Below are positions 44,788 through 54,189 of a stretch of 64,000 nucleotides of DNA, piece by piece. The number at the start of each line of letters is the position of its first letter. Within the stretch, counting starts at the first letter, position 1. The position numbers were made by a program, and so were the translations under genes. The stretch is from Hoeflea sp. (GTDB lineage: Bacteria > Pseudomonadota > Alphaproteobacteria > Rhizobiales > Rhizobiaceae), in assembly GCA_019084245.1 (NCBI GenBank), contig JAHRFE010000033.1, forward strand, positions 1 through 64,000. The letters run 5' to 3'. The notes beneath the pieces are model-generated. The model worked only from the letters and a program-made list of their open reading frames with translations. It ran no database searches and was not told the origin of the DNA.

Positions 44788-44833
44788 CGCCGGTCGGCCT
44801 CAAAGGACCTGTTTGAGACAGTCCGGTGCAGCC

Positions 44834-45715
44834 TCATAACAGCCCGTCCGGCAGTTTCTGTTCGGAAGCATCGGCAATCCTGCGGAACCACAGGGTCAGC
44901 AGCGTCGACGTCATCACGATGAACAGCGAGTACAGCGCCGGCACGGCCATGATCGACTGGGCCTCCGAACCTGAAAAGGTGAAGGCAATGATGGCGATGG
45001 CCAGCGGGCCGTTCTGGATCCCGGTTTCCAATGCGATGGTCCGCACACTGCGAGGATGCAGCTTCAGCAACCTTGCAAAGCCGTAGCCGATGGCGAAGCC
45101 GAACACCCCGAGCGCGACGGCGCCGAAATAGGTGGCCCAAGTCGTCGTCATCAGGAAGCCCCAGTTTCGCGGGATCCACGAGACGATCAGGAACACGATG
45201 AAGAAGATGGCGAGCAGCGAGCCGATGAACTCGGTCACCGCGCCGACATTGGCGCTCCATTTGCGCAGCCCCATGCCGATGGCGACGGGGACCAGGAGCA
45301 GAACCAGTGTGGCGATGATATTCTCCCGCGGAATCTCCAAATCCAGAGCGCCGGCATACAGCACCAGAACCAGCGGAATGAGCAAGACTCCGAACACGGT
45401 GGAATTGACGGTCATCAGCACCGAAAGGGCCAGATTGCCTTTGGAGAAATAGGTGAAGATGTTCGACGTGGTGCCGCCCGGCATGCAGCCCATGATCAGG
45501 ATTCCGATCTTGATCGGATCCGAGACCGGCAGCGTTACTGCCAGAATGAAGGCGATGAAGGGCATGAAGCCGAACTGCGACACGATGCCGATGATCAGCC
45601 CGTAAGGCCGTTTGAGCGCCAGCATAAAATCGCGCGGCGTCAGCGACGCGCCCATGCCAAGCATGATGGCGAAGATCATCAGCGCGAGGATTGCTTGTTC
45701 TAACGGTCCGACCAT
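44834..45715 (-). CDS. bile acid:sodium symporter (BASS) family transporter
   Basis: 293 residues with nine or ten hydrophobic helices. BASS features are FAIMLGMGASLTPRDF, GILIMGCMPGGTTSNIFTYFSKGN (the Pro-Gly Na+-site crossover) and LETGIQNGPLAIAI. Members take up bile acids, pantoate, pyruvate or other organic anions with Na+. It follows the acyl-CoA ligase by 42 bp on the same strand, so it may import or recycle the acid that the ligase activates. Confidence 0.9.
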   Translation of the reverse strand: MVGPLEQAILALMIFAIMLGMGASLTPRDFMLALKRPYGLIIGIVSQFGFMPFIAFILAVTLPVSDPIKIGILIMGCMPGGTTSNIFTYFSKGNLALSVLMTVNSTVFGVLLIPLVLVLYAGALDLEIPRENIIATLVLLLVPVAIGMGLRKWSANVGAVTEFIGSLLAIFFIVFLIVSWIPRNWGFLMTTTWATYFGAVALGVFGFAIGYGFARLLKLHPRSVRTIALETGIQNGPLAIAIIAFTFSGSEAQSIMAVPALYSLFIVMTSTLLTLWFRRIADASEQKLPDGLL

Positions 45716-45757
45716 GGTTCCCCCCAGGGTTCTTGCAGTGTCTACGCGCTTTTGTGC

Positions 45758-47488
45758 TCAGACGGACTTGGAAGGCTCGGCGGCGCCAAGCTGATCCGAA
45801 CGAAGGTCCTTCCTCAGGATCTTGCCAACATTGGATTTGGGCAGTTCGTCGCGAAACTCGATGATCTTGGGCACCTTGTAGGCGGTCAGATGCGCCTTGC
45901 AGTGCGCTCGCAGGTCCTCGGCGCTCAGATCCGGATCGCGGCGAATGACAAAGGCCTTTACAGCCTCGCCGGCCGCACCATCCGGAACCCCGATGACAGC
46001 TGATTCCAGAATGCCCGGATGGGTGGCCAGGCAATCCTCGATTTCGTTCGGATAGACGTTGAAGCCGGAGACCAGCACCATGTCCTTCTTCCGGTCGACA
46101 ATGCGGAAATAGCCGTCGGCGTCCATTGTGGCGATGTCGCCGGTCAGTAGCCAGCCGTCGCGCATCACCTTGGCGGTCTCCTCCGGCTTCTTCCAGTAGC
46201 CCAGCATGATCTGCGGGCCGCGGGCGGCGAGTTCGCCGGCTTCGCCCGGAGCCACCGGCTTGCCGTCCTCTCCCAGGCACCGGAGATCGGTGGACGGCAC
46301 CGGCACGCCGATGGAGTTGGCGCGCGTCCGGCCATAGGGATTGAAGGTGAGAACCGGCGAAGATTCGGTCAGTCCATAGCCTTCCAGCACCGGCTTGCCG
46401 GTAATTGATTCCCAGCGTTCAGCCACCGCCTTTTGCAGCGCCATGCCGCCCGCAGCTGCGAATTTGAGGTGCCTGGGCGGAGAATCCTGGAACCAGATTT
46501 CGTTGTTGAGCCCGTTGAACAGCGTGTTGACGCCACTCATCCAGGTGATCTTGTAGTTCTCGAACGCCCGCTTGAGGTTGGAAAGGGGCCGCGGGTTGGG
46601 AATGAGGATGTTGTGCGCGCCAAGCCAGTAAAAGCCGATCAGGTTCAGCGTGAAGGCGAAGATATGGTACATCGGCAGCGCCGTAAGCGCGACTTCCTTG
46701 CCCTTTTCCACGCCGCTGATCAGTTCCATGGTCTGAGCCATGTTCATCACGATATTGCGGTGGGACAGCATCGCGCCCTTTGACACGCCGGTGGTTCCGC
46801 CGGTGTATTGCAGGCAGGCGATGTCATCGGGGCCGATATCGGCAAGGTAGGAACCGACCGAGATGCGATCGGCGTCACGCTTGGACCGCCCGGCGGCAAT
46901 TGCGTCAGGCAAGCGGATATGCGGAACGTCGATCGGATGGATTGTCTTGTCCCAGTATTTCTGGACCAGGCCCACAATCAGCTTCGGCATGGCCGGCAGG
47001 AATTCGGCCACCCGTGTGACAATCACCGTTGGAATATGATGGCCTTTGAGCGCTTCGGGCAGCTTGTCGGCGAACATGTCGACGATGATAAGGGCTGACG
47101 GCTCGGAATCGGCGAACTGCTTGGCCATCTCCTCGGCGGTGTAGAGCGGATTGACATTGACCAGAACGCAACCGGCCTTCAGCACCGCGAAGGCGGCGAC
47201 GGGAAAGGACAGGCTGTTTGGAACCTGCAGCGCCACCCGGTCACCGGTGTTCAGCCCTGCAGTTTCACGCAGATAGACCGCCAGCGCGGACGACATCTCA
47301 TCGACCTGCCTGAAGGTCAGCGTGCCGTTCATGCCGTTGGGCAGGCAGGCGGTAAACGCAGGTTGATCGGAGAAGACTTGCGCGGTGTCGCTGATCAGGC
47401 TGCCCAGATTGCGAAACGGCATGGCGCCGATATCGGCGCGAACCGATGGGCCGTAAAAGGCCGTCCATGGTCTGCCATTCACTGTCAT
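45758..47488 (-). CDS. long-chain-type acyl-CoA ligase (AMP-binding)
   Basis: A 576-residue protein, the FadD-like size. The ATP/AMP P-loop YTGGTTGVSKG is at 228-238; GYGLTESSP, LTGDIATMDADGYFRIVDRKKDMV and the catalytic Lys (SNVGKILRKDL, about 556) follow. It activates a carboxylic acid to its CoA thioester through an acyl-AMP. GGGAGG lies five bases before the ATG. The substrate could be a fatty acid or an aryl/alkyl acid imported by the neighbouring transporters. Confidence 0.92.
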   Translation of the reverse strand: MTVNGRPWTAFYGPSVRADIGAMPFRNLGSLISDTAQVFSDQPAFTACLPNGMNGTLTFRQVDEMSSALAVYLRETAGLNTGDRVALQVPNSLSFPVAAFAVLKAGCVLVNVNPLYTAEEMAKQFADSEPSALIIVDMFADKLPEALKGHHIPTVIVTRVAEFLPAMPKLIVGLVQKYWDKTIHPIDVPHIRLPDAIAAGRSKRDADRISVGSYLADIGPDDIACLQYTGGTTGVSKGAMLSHRNIVMNMAQTMELISGVEKGKEVALTALPMYHIFAFTLNLIGFYWLGAHNILIPNPRPLSNLKRAFENYKITWMSGVNTLFNGLNNEIWFQDSPPRHLKFAAAGGMALQKAVAERWESITGKPVLEGYGLTESSPVLTFNPYGRTRANSIGVPVPSTDLRCLGEDGKPVAPGEAGELAARGPQIMLGYWKKPEETAKVMRDGWLLTGDIATMDADGYFRIVDRKKDMVLVSGFNVYPNEIEDCLATHPGILESAVIGVPDGAAGEAVKAFVIRRDPDLSAEDLRAHCKAHLTAYKVPKIIEFRDELPKSNVGKILRKDLRSDQLGAAEPSKSV

Positions 47489-47690
47489 TGCCCCTCCCAG
47501 AACAATTCCCGCAGCCGGGTAACCCTTGCCGCATCCCCTCCTCCGGAAACAAGCGGTTCAGGAGTGGTCGTGGTCGTGCCTCTGTTCCTAATTAACACCT
47601 AAAGATCGTTACGCCAAACCCGTCAGCCACACTGCACATATGCGGCCCCATTCCCCGGAATTCGTTGAGCCCGGCCTCCACCGGTACTCA

Positions 47691-47849
47691 TCAGCGGGAC
47701 CGCCGCCTGTGGATGAAAAGGTCGTAAAACGCCATCAGCAGCGTGACGCCGATGACGATTCCGAGATCCAGTCTTGGCAGTTTCAGGATCAGCACGCCGA
47801 GAAAGCCGCAGAGGACGATAAAGGCGATGATCGTGAGAATCCGTTCCAT
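47691..47849 (-). CDS. 52-residue two-helix membrane peptide
   Basis: MERILTIIAFIVLCGFLGVL then LGIVIGVTLLMAFYDLF give two membrane helices; the tail is Arg-rich. It starts five bases after the amidase stop with GGGAG upstream and is clearly part of the amidase operon. I do not recognise the family. It might be a transporter accessory subunit or an unrelated small membrane protein. Confidence 0.6.
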   Translation of the reverse strand: MERILTIIAFIVLCGFLGVLILKLPRLDLGIVIGVTLLMAFYDLFIHRRRSR

Positions 47850-47854
47850 GGTCT

Positions 47855-49207
47855 TCAGTCTCCCTGGCCGTCGGTTTCGAGGTGCTTCATCAGCCATCTC
47901 GCGGTTCTGAGCAGGCGGGCGTCGCCGCCGCGCGGGCCGATGAGTTGCACCCCCATCGGCATTCCATCTTCGTCGGCAAACAGCGGCAGCGTAATGGCGG
48001 GCGTGCCGCACAGCGTCCAGATCGCATTGAACACCGGATCGCCTGTGCTTTCCAGCCCCTTTGGCGCAGCACCGGTTGCGGCAGGCGTGATGATGGCGTC
48101 GCAGCGCTGGAAGATCTCGTCCAGCGCTGCATAGAGATAATCAGGCCAGTCGAGCGCCGCGATGTAATCATGCGCCAGCACCTTGCTGCCCCGATCGAGG
48201 GCTTCGGCGAGCTCAGGCGACAAGCGGTCGCTGCCGTCGCGGACGTAGCGATGATAGAGCTTGGACATCTCCGCTTGATTGATCCGCGTGCGCACGCTTG
48301 CGGCCTCTGCGAAGGCAGCCGGCAGCTCGGCCTCGAAACAGCCCTCGCCCAGATGCTCCGCAAGCTCCTCCATCGCCAGCTGGCAGGCTTCACTTGCCTT
48401 GTGCCAGTAAGGCGAACGCACGAAGGCGAACATCGGCGTGACCGGCGCATCGCTGCTGGCCACGGCCAGAAGCCGCGGATGGGGCGCGGGCGACGTCTCC
48501 TTGTCAAGCTCATCATGCCCGAACAGCACGTCGGCCAGCATCGCCGCGTCCTCGACCGATCGGGCAAAGACCCCGACCCGGTCGAGCGTCGGTGACTGCG
48601 CCAGGATGCCGGTGCGCGGGATGCTGCCAGAGGATGGCAGGAAGCCGGTGACACCGCAGAAGGAGGCAGGCCGGATCACCGAACCGCCGGTCTGGGTGCC
48701 CACAGCCAGCGGCACCATGCCGGCGGCGACGGCCGCGGCGGATCCCGAGGACGATCCGCCCGGCGTGTGCGCCGGATTGACCGGATTGCGGGTCTTTCCG
48801 GGATGCATCAGACACAGTTCCGTCGTCACCGTCTTGCCGATGATGATGGCGCCTGCCGCCCGGAGTTTCTGGACGATCACCGCATCGCGTTCGGGCACCC
48901 GCCCGGCGTCGATCACTGTGCCGTTGGCGGTCGGAATGCCCTTGGTGTCGATGACGTCCTTCAAGGCCACCGGCATGCCATGCAGCGGCCCGATCGGCCG
49001 GCCCGACTTGCGGTGCGCATCCGCACCTTCGGCCTGGCGCATGGCGAACGACGGATCGATCCATTCGAAGGCCTGGATCTCGCCATCCAGCGCCGCGATC
49101 CTGTCGAGACAGGCTTTCACATAGTCCACGGCGTTCAACGCGCCACTGGCCATGCGATCCCGCGCCTCCACAGCGCTCAGGCTGACCTTCGCCTTATCAG
49201 CGGCCAT
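47855..49207 (-). CDS. amidase-signature family hydrolase
   Basis: 450 residues with the Ser-cisSer-Lys triad of the amidase-signature family: Lys83 (VALKDVIDTKG), Ser152 region (PGGSSSGSAAA) and nucleophile Ser176 (TQTGGSVIRPA). It hydrolyses C-N bonds of amides to acid and ammonia. It is not GatA: it is operon-linked to a TRAP transporter, and its start overlaps the end of dctM by 11 bp. The substrate is probably what the transporter brings in. Confidence 0.9.
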   Translation of the reverse strand: MAADKAKVSLSAVEARDRMASGALNAVDYVKACLDRIAALDGEIQAFEWIDPSFAMRQAEGADAHRKSGRPIGPLHGMPVALKDVIDTKGIPTANGTVIDAGRVPERDAVIVQKLRAAGAIIIGKTVTTELCLMHPGKTRNPVNPAHTPGGSSSGSAAAVAAGMVPLAVGTQTGGSVIRPASFCGVTGFLPSSGSIPRTGILAQSPTLDRVGVFARSVEDAAMLADVLFGHDELDKETSPAPHPRLLAVASSDAPVTPMFAFVRSPYWHKASEACQLAMEELAEHLGEGCFEAELPAAFAEAASVRTRINQAEMSKLYHRYVRDGSDRLSPELAEALDRGSKVLAHDYIAALDWPDYLYAALDEIFQRCDAIITPAATGAAPKGLESTGDPVFNAIWTLCGTPAITLPLFADEDGMPMGVQLIGPRGGDARLLRTARWLMKHLETDGQGD

Positions 49208-50615
49208 AGAACAGGTCCGGCAGGTAGTAGACGATCTGCGGGAACGTATACATCAGGCCCATGCAGATGATGACCATGAACAGGAATGGCATGACGCCCC
49301 TGAAGATGTCGGTCAGCTTTATCTCGGGGGGCGCTATCCCCTTGAGATAGTAGGCCGACATCGCCATCGGCGGGGTCAGGAACGAAGTCTGCAGGTTGAG
49401 CGCGACAAGGATGCCGAAAAACAGCGGATCAATGTCGAAGATCGCCAGCAGCGGCAGGAAGATCGGCACGAAGATGATGATGATCTCCGACCATTCCAGC
49501 GGCCATCCGAGCAGGAAGATGATCAACTGCGCCAGAAGCAGGAACTGGAACGGGGTCAGGTCCAGGCCCATGACGAATTCGGAGATGATCTGTTCGCCGC
49601 CGAGGTAGGAGAACACCGACGAGAAGACGTAGGAGCCGACAAACAGCCAGCACACCATGGCCGTGGTCCGCACCGTCAGGTAGACGCTTTCCCTGAGCCG
49701 CTGCCAGGTCATGGCCCCATAGGCGATGGCGAGAACCATGCCGCCAAGCGCGCCGATCGAGGCGGCTTCGGTCGGCGTTGCCAGGCCGAACAGGATCGAG
49801 CCCAGCACCGATATGATCAGAAACGCCAGCGGAAAGAATGATGTGGCGATCAGGAACAGCAACCGGCCCATTGGCACATCCGGCACCTCCTCTTCGGTCG
49901 GACGCGGCGCAACACTCGGCTGCAGGATCGAACGGCCGACGATATAAATGAGGTACAGTCCGACAAGGGTAAAGCCTGGCAGGAGCGCGCCGGCATAGAG
50001 CTTGACGATCGAAACGCCCGACGACGCGGCATAGACGATCAGCATGATCGAGGGCGGAATCAGGATGCCCAATGTGCCGCCGGCGCAGATGATGCCGGAG
50101 GCGAAGGCCGGGTCGTAGCGCGCTTTCAGCATCGCAGGCAGCGCCAGGAGGCCCATCAGCGTAACCACGGCGCCGACGATGCCGGTGGCGGTGGCAAACA
50201 GGGCGCAGGTGATCAGGGCTGCAACGCCCATGGATCCGGGGATCCGCTTGGAGGCAATGTTGAGGGTGGAAAACAGCCGGTCGACGATGTTGGCGCGCTC
50301 GACGATATATCCCATGAACAGGAACAGCGGCACCGCCGTCAACACCTCGTTCGACATCACCGTATAGGTCTGGTTGATGAACAAATCGAAGATACGGTTG
50401 TTGAAGAACCCCTCGATCCACAGCGAGATGCTGTCCGAGGTCGTCGCCGTCTCATCGAGCCGGAAATAGGAGCGCCACATCCGCGAGGGATCGAAATAGG
50501 CATAGTAGCCGAAGCCGATGCCCATGGCCATCAGCGTGAACGCAATCGGAAAGCCCAGGAACACCACGAAGATGAACAGGCCCAGCATCATCAGGGCAAT
50601 TTGAGGGTCGGTCAT
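49197..50615 (-). CDS. dctM: TRAP transporter large permease (DctM)
   Basis: 472 residues, highly hydrophobic, with the DctM segments FIVFLGFPIAFTL near the start, VPLFLFMGYIVERA, AGGTLGILIPPSIMLIVY and LTPPMAMSAYYLKG. It is the Na+-coupled transport subunit. The start overlaps the dctQ stop by four bases, indicating coupled translation. Confidence 0.95.
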   Translation of the reverse strand: MTDPQIALMMLGLFIFVVFLGFPIAFTLMAMGIGFGYYAYFDPSRMWRSYFRLDETATTSDSISLWIEGFFNNRIFDLFINQTYTVMSNEVLTAVPLFLFMGYIVERANIVDRLFSTLNIASKRIPGSMGVAALITCALFATATGIVGAVVTLMGLLALPAMLKARYDPAFASGIICAGGTLGILIPPSIMLIVYAASSGVSIVKLYAGALLPGFTLVGLYLIYIVGRSILQPSVAPRPTEEEVPDVPMGRLLFLIATSFFPLAFLIISVLGSILFGLATPTEAASIGALGGMVLAIAYGAMTWQRLRESVYLTVRTTAMVCWLFVGSYVFSSVFSYLGGEQIISEFVMGLDLTPFQFLLLAQLIIFLLGWPLEWSEIIIIFVPIFLPLLAIFDIDPLFFGILVALNLQTSFLTPPMAMSAYYLKGIAPPEIKLTDIFRGVMPFLFMVIICMGLMYTFPQIVYYLPDLFYGR

Positions 50616-51196
50616 ACGTGTCCGCCAGTCTCGGCCTCGTCGGCCTTTTGCATCAACAGATCTTCGGTCTCGCGCACATCTTCATCGGCCTCGATCCACT
50701 CGCCGGTGCGCATGCAGACAATGCAGCGGAAGACCTGGGCGATGCCCTGGATGAACAGCAGGATGCCTGCGGCCATGATCACCGTCTTGAACTGGTAGAT
50801 CGGGATGCCCGCAGGACTGTTGACGCTGACCTCGCCGTAGCCCCAGGATCGCGAGGCATATTTCCAGCCTGTCACGATCAGCGCCGTAACCCCGGGAAAG
50901 AAGAAGAACAGGTAGAGCACCAGATCCACGGTCGCCTGGGTCTGTGGACGCCACAGACGATAGACGAAGTCGCCGCGCACATGACCGCCGCGCGACAGCG
51001 TGTAGGCGCCGCCCATCATGAACAGCGAACCGTACATGATGAAGGAGATGTCGAGCGCCCAGGGCGTGGGCGCATTGAAGAGGTAACGCGAGACCACCTC
51101 ATAGCCCGTGCCGAAGGCCATCATGATGATCAGCCAGGCGAAGGCCTTGCCGAAGGCCGCCGACAGGGTGTCTGCAAAACGGATATATTGAACCAT
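50612..51196 (-). CDS. dctQ: TRAP transporter small permease (DctQ)
   Basis: 194 residues with four membrane helices (about 15-37, 50-70, 90-110, 132-155) and DctQ-typical spacing. It would form the membrane complex with DctM. It is separated from the dctP stop by 194 bp that contain the family B palindrome. Confidence 0.9.
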   Translation of the reverse strand: MVQYIRFADTLSAAFGKAFAWLIIMMAFGTGYEVVSRYLFNAPTPWALDISFIMYGSLFMMGGAYTLSRGGHVRGDFVYRLWRPQTQATVDLVLYLFFFFPGVTALIVTGWKYASRSWGYGEVSVNSPAGIPIYQFKTVIMAAGILLFIQGIAQVFRCIVCMRTGEWIEADEDVRETEDLLMQKADEAETGGHV

Positions 51197-51218
51197 GTTC
51201 AGTCACTTTTCCGTGCGA

Positions 51219-51334
51219 TTGGCGCGATCCCGACAGATGGTCCCCATCTACCTGGCAAATCGCCCCACCAGATCTATATCCTGCGGGCTGGATTTTCGAA
51301 ACGGATGGGTGCCATCTGCTTCGGTCAGACCACA
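51219..51334. repeat. palindromic repeat, family B copy 2
   Basis: Same element as 28580-28697: CGACAGATGG..., CGCCCCACCAGATC in the middle and CTTCGGTCAGACCAC at the end, with outer arms pairing. It lies between dctP and dctQ on their minus-strand mRNA, where a strong hairpin could protect the dctP part of the transcript. Confidence 0.8.
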
Positions 51335-51390
51335 AGGGGATCCGGCGGAGCATTTTCCGCCGGATCATTGCAGCAATCAACCCGTGAGGA

Positions 51391-52527
51391 TTACATCTTC
51401 AGCTTGCCCGGGAAGTAGTGCTCATAGGCAAGGCCGAGGTCCGGAGCGTTCATCAGCTCGTAATAGGCGACCTGCTCGACCCATGCGCGCTGGCTGTCCA
51501 TGACCTTCTTGTTGAAGGCATCGCCTTCCAGATCGGCAATGAGCGTGTCCCAGGCTTCCAGCTGCGCGGCCAGGATTTCCTTCGACGTGCGGTGAACCGT
51601 GACGCCGTCATCGGCCTGCAGTTCCGCCAGGTCCTTCGAATATTCGCGCATCGCAAGCGCGAGGTTCGACGTGGCCGAGGCCTCGACACCATACTTCATG
51701 ATCGCCTGCAGGTCAGGCTCGAGATCATCCATGAAATCCTTGTTGAAGATGAACTCGAAGGCTTCGGACGCCTGGTGGTAGGACGAGAGATAGTAGTTCT
51801 TGGCCACGTCCTGAGCGCCGAAACGACGGTCGGACGACGGGTTATTGAACTCGAAGGCGTCGATCACGCCGCGTTCCATGGCCGGAACGATTTCACCGCC
51901 CGGAAGCTGAGCGACCGACATGCCCATCGACTGCAGCAGATCGGCTGCCAGACCAACTGTGCGATATTTGAACCCCTGGATATCGGCGACTGTACTCACT
52001 TCGCCCTTGAACCAGCCGAAGGGCTGCGCCGGCATCGGCATGCCCATGAAGCCATAGACGTTGAGGCCCAGCATATCCTGTGTCAATTCGCGGTAAAGCT
52101 CGGCGCCGCCGCCCTGATAGAACCAGCCGAGCATTGTCGTGGCCGAGCCGCCGAAAACCGGGCCGGTGCCGAAGAACGAGGCTGCCTTGGACTTGCCATA
52201 CCAGTAGACCGGCACCGTGTGGGCCGCGTCGATAACGCCGTCGTTACAGGCATCCATGACCTGGAACGCGCCGACGATCGCGCCTGCCGGCAGAAGGTCG
52301 ATTTGAAGGCGTCCGCCGGACATTTCCTCGACCCGGGTGGTATATTCGCGCGCAAAGTCCATCCAGATGTCGGAGGCAGGCCAAGATGTCTGCATCTTGA
52401 CCACCAACGGCGCCTGCGCCAGCACTGCCGGCGCGGACAAGGCGCCCGCTGCGGCAACGCCGCCCAGCATCGATCCCTTTTTCAGAAACGACCGCCGTGA
52501 AACGGACTTCTCGTTTTGATTCTGCAT
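51391..52527 (-). CDS. dctP: TRAP transporter substrate-binding protein (DctP), Tat-exported
   Basis: 378 residues from MQNQNEKS, chosen because GGGAGG lies seven bases before that ATG. The twin-arginine signal SRRSFLKKG and a hydrophobic stretch direct export; cleavage is likely at VLAQ near 38. The mature protein is DctP-like with VVKMQTSWPASDIW and EIVPAMERGVIDAFEFNNPSSDRRFG, the latter typical of 2-oxo-acid or monocarboxylate-binding TRAP proteins. It should capture an organic acid for DctQM. Confidence 0.92.
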   Translation of the reverse strand: MQNQNEKSVSRRSFLKKGSMLGGVAAAGALSAPAVLAQAPLVVKMQTSWPASDIWMDFAREYTTRVEEMSGGRLQIDLLPAGAIVGAFQVMDACNDGVIDAAHTVPVYWYGKSKAASFFGTGPVFGGSATTMLGWFYQGGGAELYRELTQDMLGLNVYGFMGMPMPAQPFGWFKGEVSTVADIQGFKYRTVGLAADLLQSMGMSVAQLPGGEIVPAMERGVIDAFEFNNPSSDRRFGAQDVAKNYYLSSYHQASEAFEFIFNKDFMDDLEPDLQAIMKYGVEASATSNLALAMREYSKDLAELQADDGVTVHRTSKEILAAQLEAWDTLIADLEGDAFNKKVMDSQRAWVEQVAYYELMNAPDLGLAYEHYFPGKLKM

Positions 52528-52773
52528 GCCCAATCCTCCCATTTGGTTGGCATTCAAACTTTGACATATGAAATATTTAGCAAGCCGAAGCTAAAGACAA
52601 CCCAATGCCCTCTTCAACTAAAGTCGAATATGGCGAGCGCCGGATCTATGCTCCTCCGCATTTTACCTTTGCTCGCCCACATACCCTAGCACTCCGGCCC
52701 CTGCGGACGCTATAAGCAAATCAGCGGCCGGTCGTGCCGCAACACGCAAAAATGAGGGGTGAGGCGACAGAGC

Positions 52774-54156
52774 ATGGCCAGCATCGATTCCATTCGCCGG
52801 GAATATGAACGCTATCCGCCAAGTGGTTTGCGCCGGTTCACCCGCTGGTTCACCAAGCGGATCCCGACCCGGCTCTATGCCCGCGCGCTTCTGATCATCA
52901 TCGTTCCGATGGTGCTGCTGCAATCGGTCATCGCCTTCGTGTTCATGGAGCGGCACTGGCAGACCGTGACCCAGCGGCTGTCGATGGCCGTGACCCGCGA
53001 CATCGCCGCCATCATCGATGTGCTCGCCACGTACCCGCAGGACGAAACCTATGACGACATCATCCGCATCGCCCGCGAGCGGCTGGAGCTCAACATCGCC
53101 ATAGAGCCGCCCGGCGACCTGCCCGCGCCGCGGCCCAAGCCGTTCTTCTCGATCCTCGACCAGATCCTGTCCCAGGAAATCACCCGTCAGATCCGCCTGC
53201 CCTACTGGATCGACACGGTGGGCAATTCCAACATCGTCGAGGTGCGGATCAAGCTCGACAACAAGATCCTCAGGGTCTTCGCCAAGCGAAGCCAGGCCTA
53301 TGCCTCCAACACCCATATTTTCCTGCTCTGGATGGTCGGCACCTCGCTGGTGCTGCTGGTCATCGCCATCCTGTTCCTGCGCGGCCAGATCCGGCCGATC
53401 CTGAAGCTGACCCAGGCCGCGGAAAGCTTCGGCAAGGGCCAGCGCATGCCCGATGATTTCAGGCCCCGCGGCGCCGACGAGGTCCGCCGCGCCGGCGTCG
53501 CCTTCATCAAGATGCGCGAACGCATCGAGCGGCAGATAGAACAGCGCACCGCCATGCTCTCAGGCGTCAGCCACGACCTGCGCACCATCCTCACCCGCTT
53601 CCGGCTGCAACTGGCGCTTGTCGGCGACGGCCCCGAGATCGACGAACTGAACAAGGACATCGACGACATGCAGTCGATGCTCGACAGCTACCTGTCCTTC
53701 GCCCGTGGCGAGGCCGAGGAGGACGTCGGCACGGTGAGCCTCAGAACCGTTGTCGAGAAGGTCGCCGCAGACGGGCGCCTGCGTGGGGCCACGGTCACGG
53801 TCTCGGTTGAGGGTGATGACGAGATCTATGTACGGCCAAACGCCTTCGCCCGGTTGCTGACAAACCTCGTCTCCAACGCCACGCGCCATGCCGACGAAGT
53901 GTCCATCGAGGCGCAGAACCGCGGCAAATGGCTGACCATCGCCATTGATGATGACGGGCCTGGAATTCCCGCGGACGCACGCGAGGACGTGTTCCGACCG
54001 TTCTACCGGCTGGATGCGGCGCGCAATCAGGACGAGACCGGAACCGGGCTTGGATTGGCGATCGTGCGCGACATCGCCCGCAGCCATGGCGGCGATGTGA
54101 CCCTGTCCGACAGCGCCATGGGCGGCCTGCGCGCCACGGTGCGTTTGCCGGCCTGA
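52774..54156 (+). CDS. HAMP-type sensor histidine kinase (EnvZ-like)
   Basis: 460 residues from ATG 52774 (a GTG 15 bases upstream is possible). TM1 is at about 36-58, a periplasmic loop at 60-178, TM2 at about 180-203 and HAMP at 205-255. The phospho-acceptor His267 sits in VSHDLRT, and the N and G boxes (TNLVSNATRHA; IDDDGPGIP, TGTGLGLAIV) are intact. No response regulator is adjacent; the OmpR-type regulator at 44.1 kb is the best partner candidate. Its C-terminus is 33 bp from csaA. Confidence 0.92.
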   Translation: MASIDSIRREYERYPPSGLRRFTRWFTKRIPTRLYARALLIIIVPMVLLQSVIAFVFMERHWQTVTQRLSMAVTRDIAAIIDVLATYPQDETYDDIIRIARERLELNIAIEPPGDLPAPRPKPFFSILDQILSQEITRQIRLPYWIDTVGNSNIVEVRIKLDNKILRVFAKRSQAYASNTHIFLLWMVGTSLVLLVIAILFLRGQIRPILKLTQAAESFGKGQRMPDDFRPRGADEVRRAGVAFIKMRERIERQIEQRTAMLSGVSHDLRTILTRFRLQLALVGDGPEIDELNKDIDDMQSMLDSYLSFARGEAEEDVGTVSLRTVVEKVAADGRLRGATVTVSVEGDDEIYVRPNAFARLLTNLVSNATRHADEVSIEAQNRGKWLTIAIDDDGPGIPADAREDVFRPFYRLDAARNQDETGTGLGLAIVRDIARSHGGDVTLSDSAMGGLRATVRLPA

Positions 54157-54189
54157 TCCCGTATGAGGGCAGTATGGATTTGATGCCGC

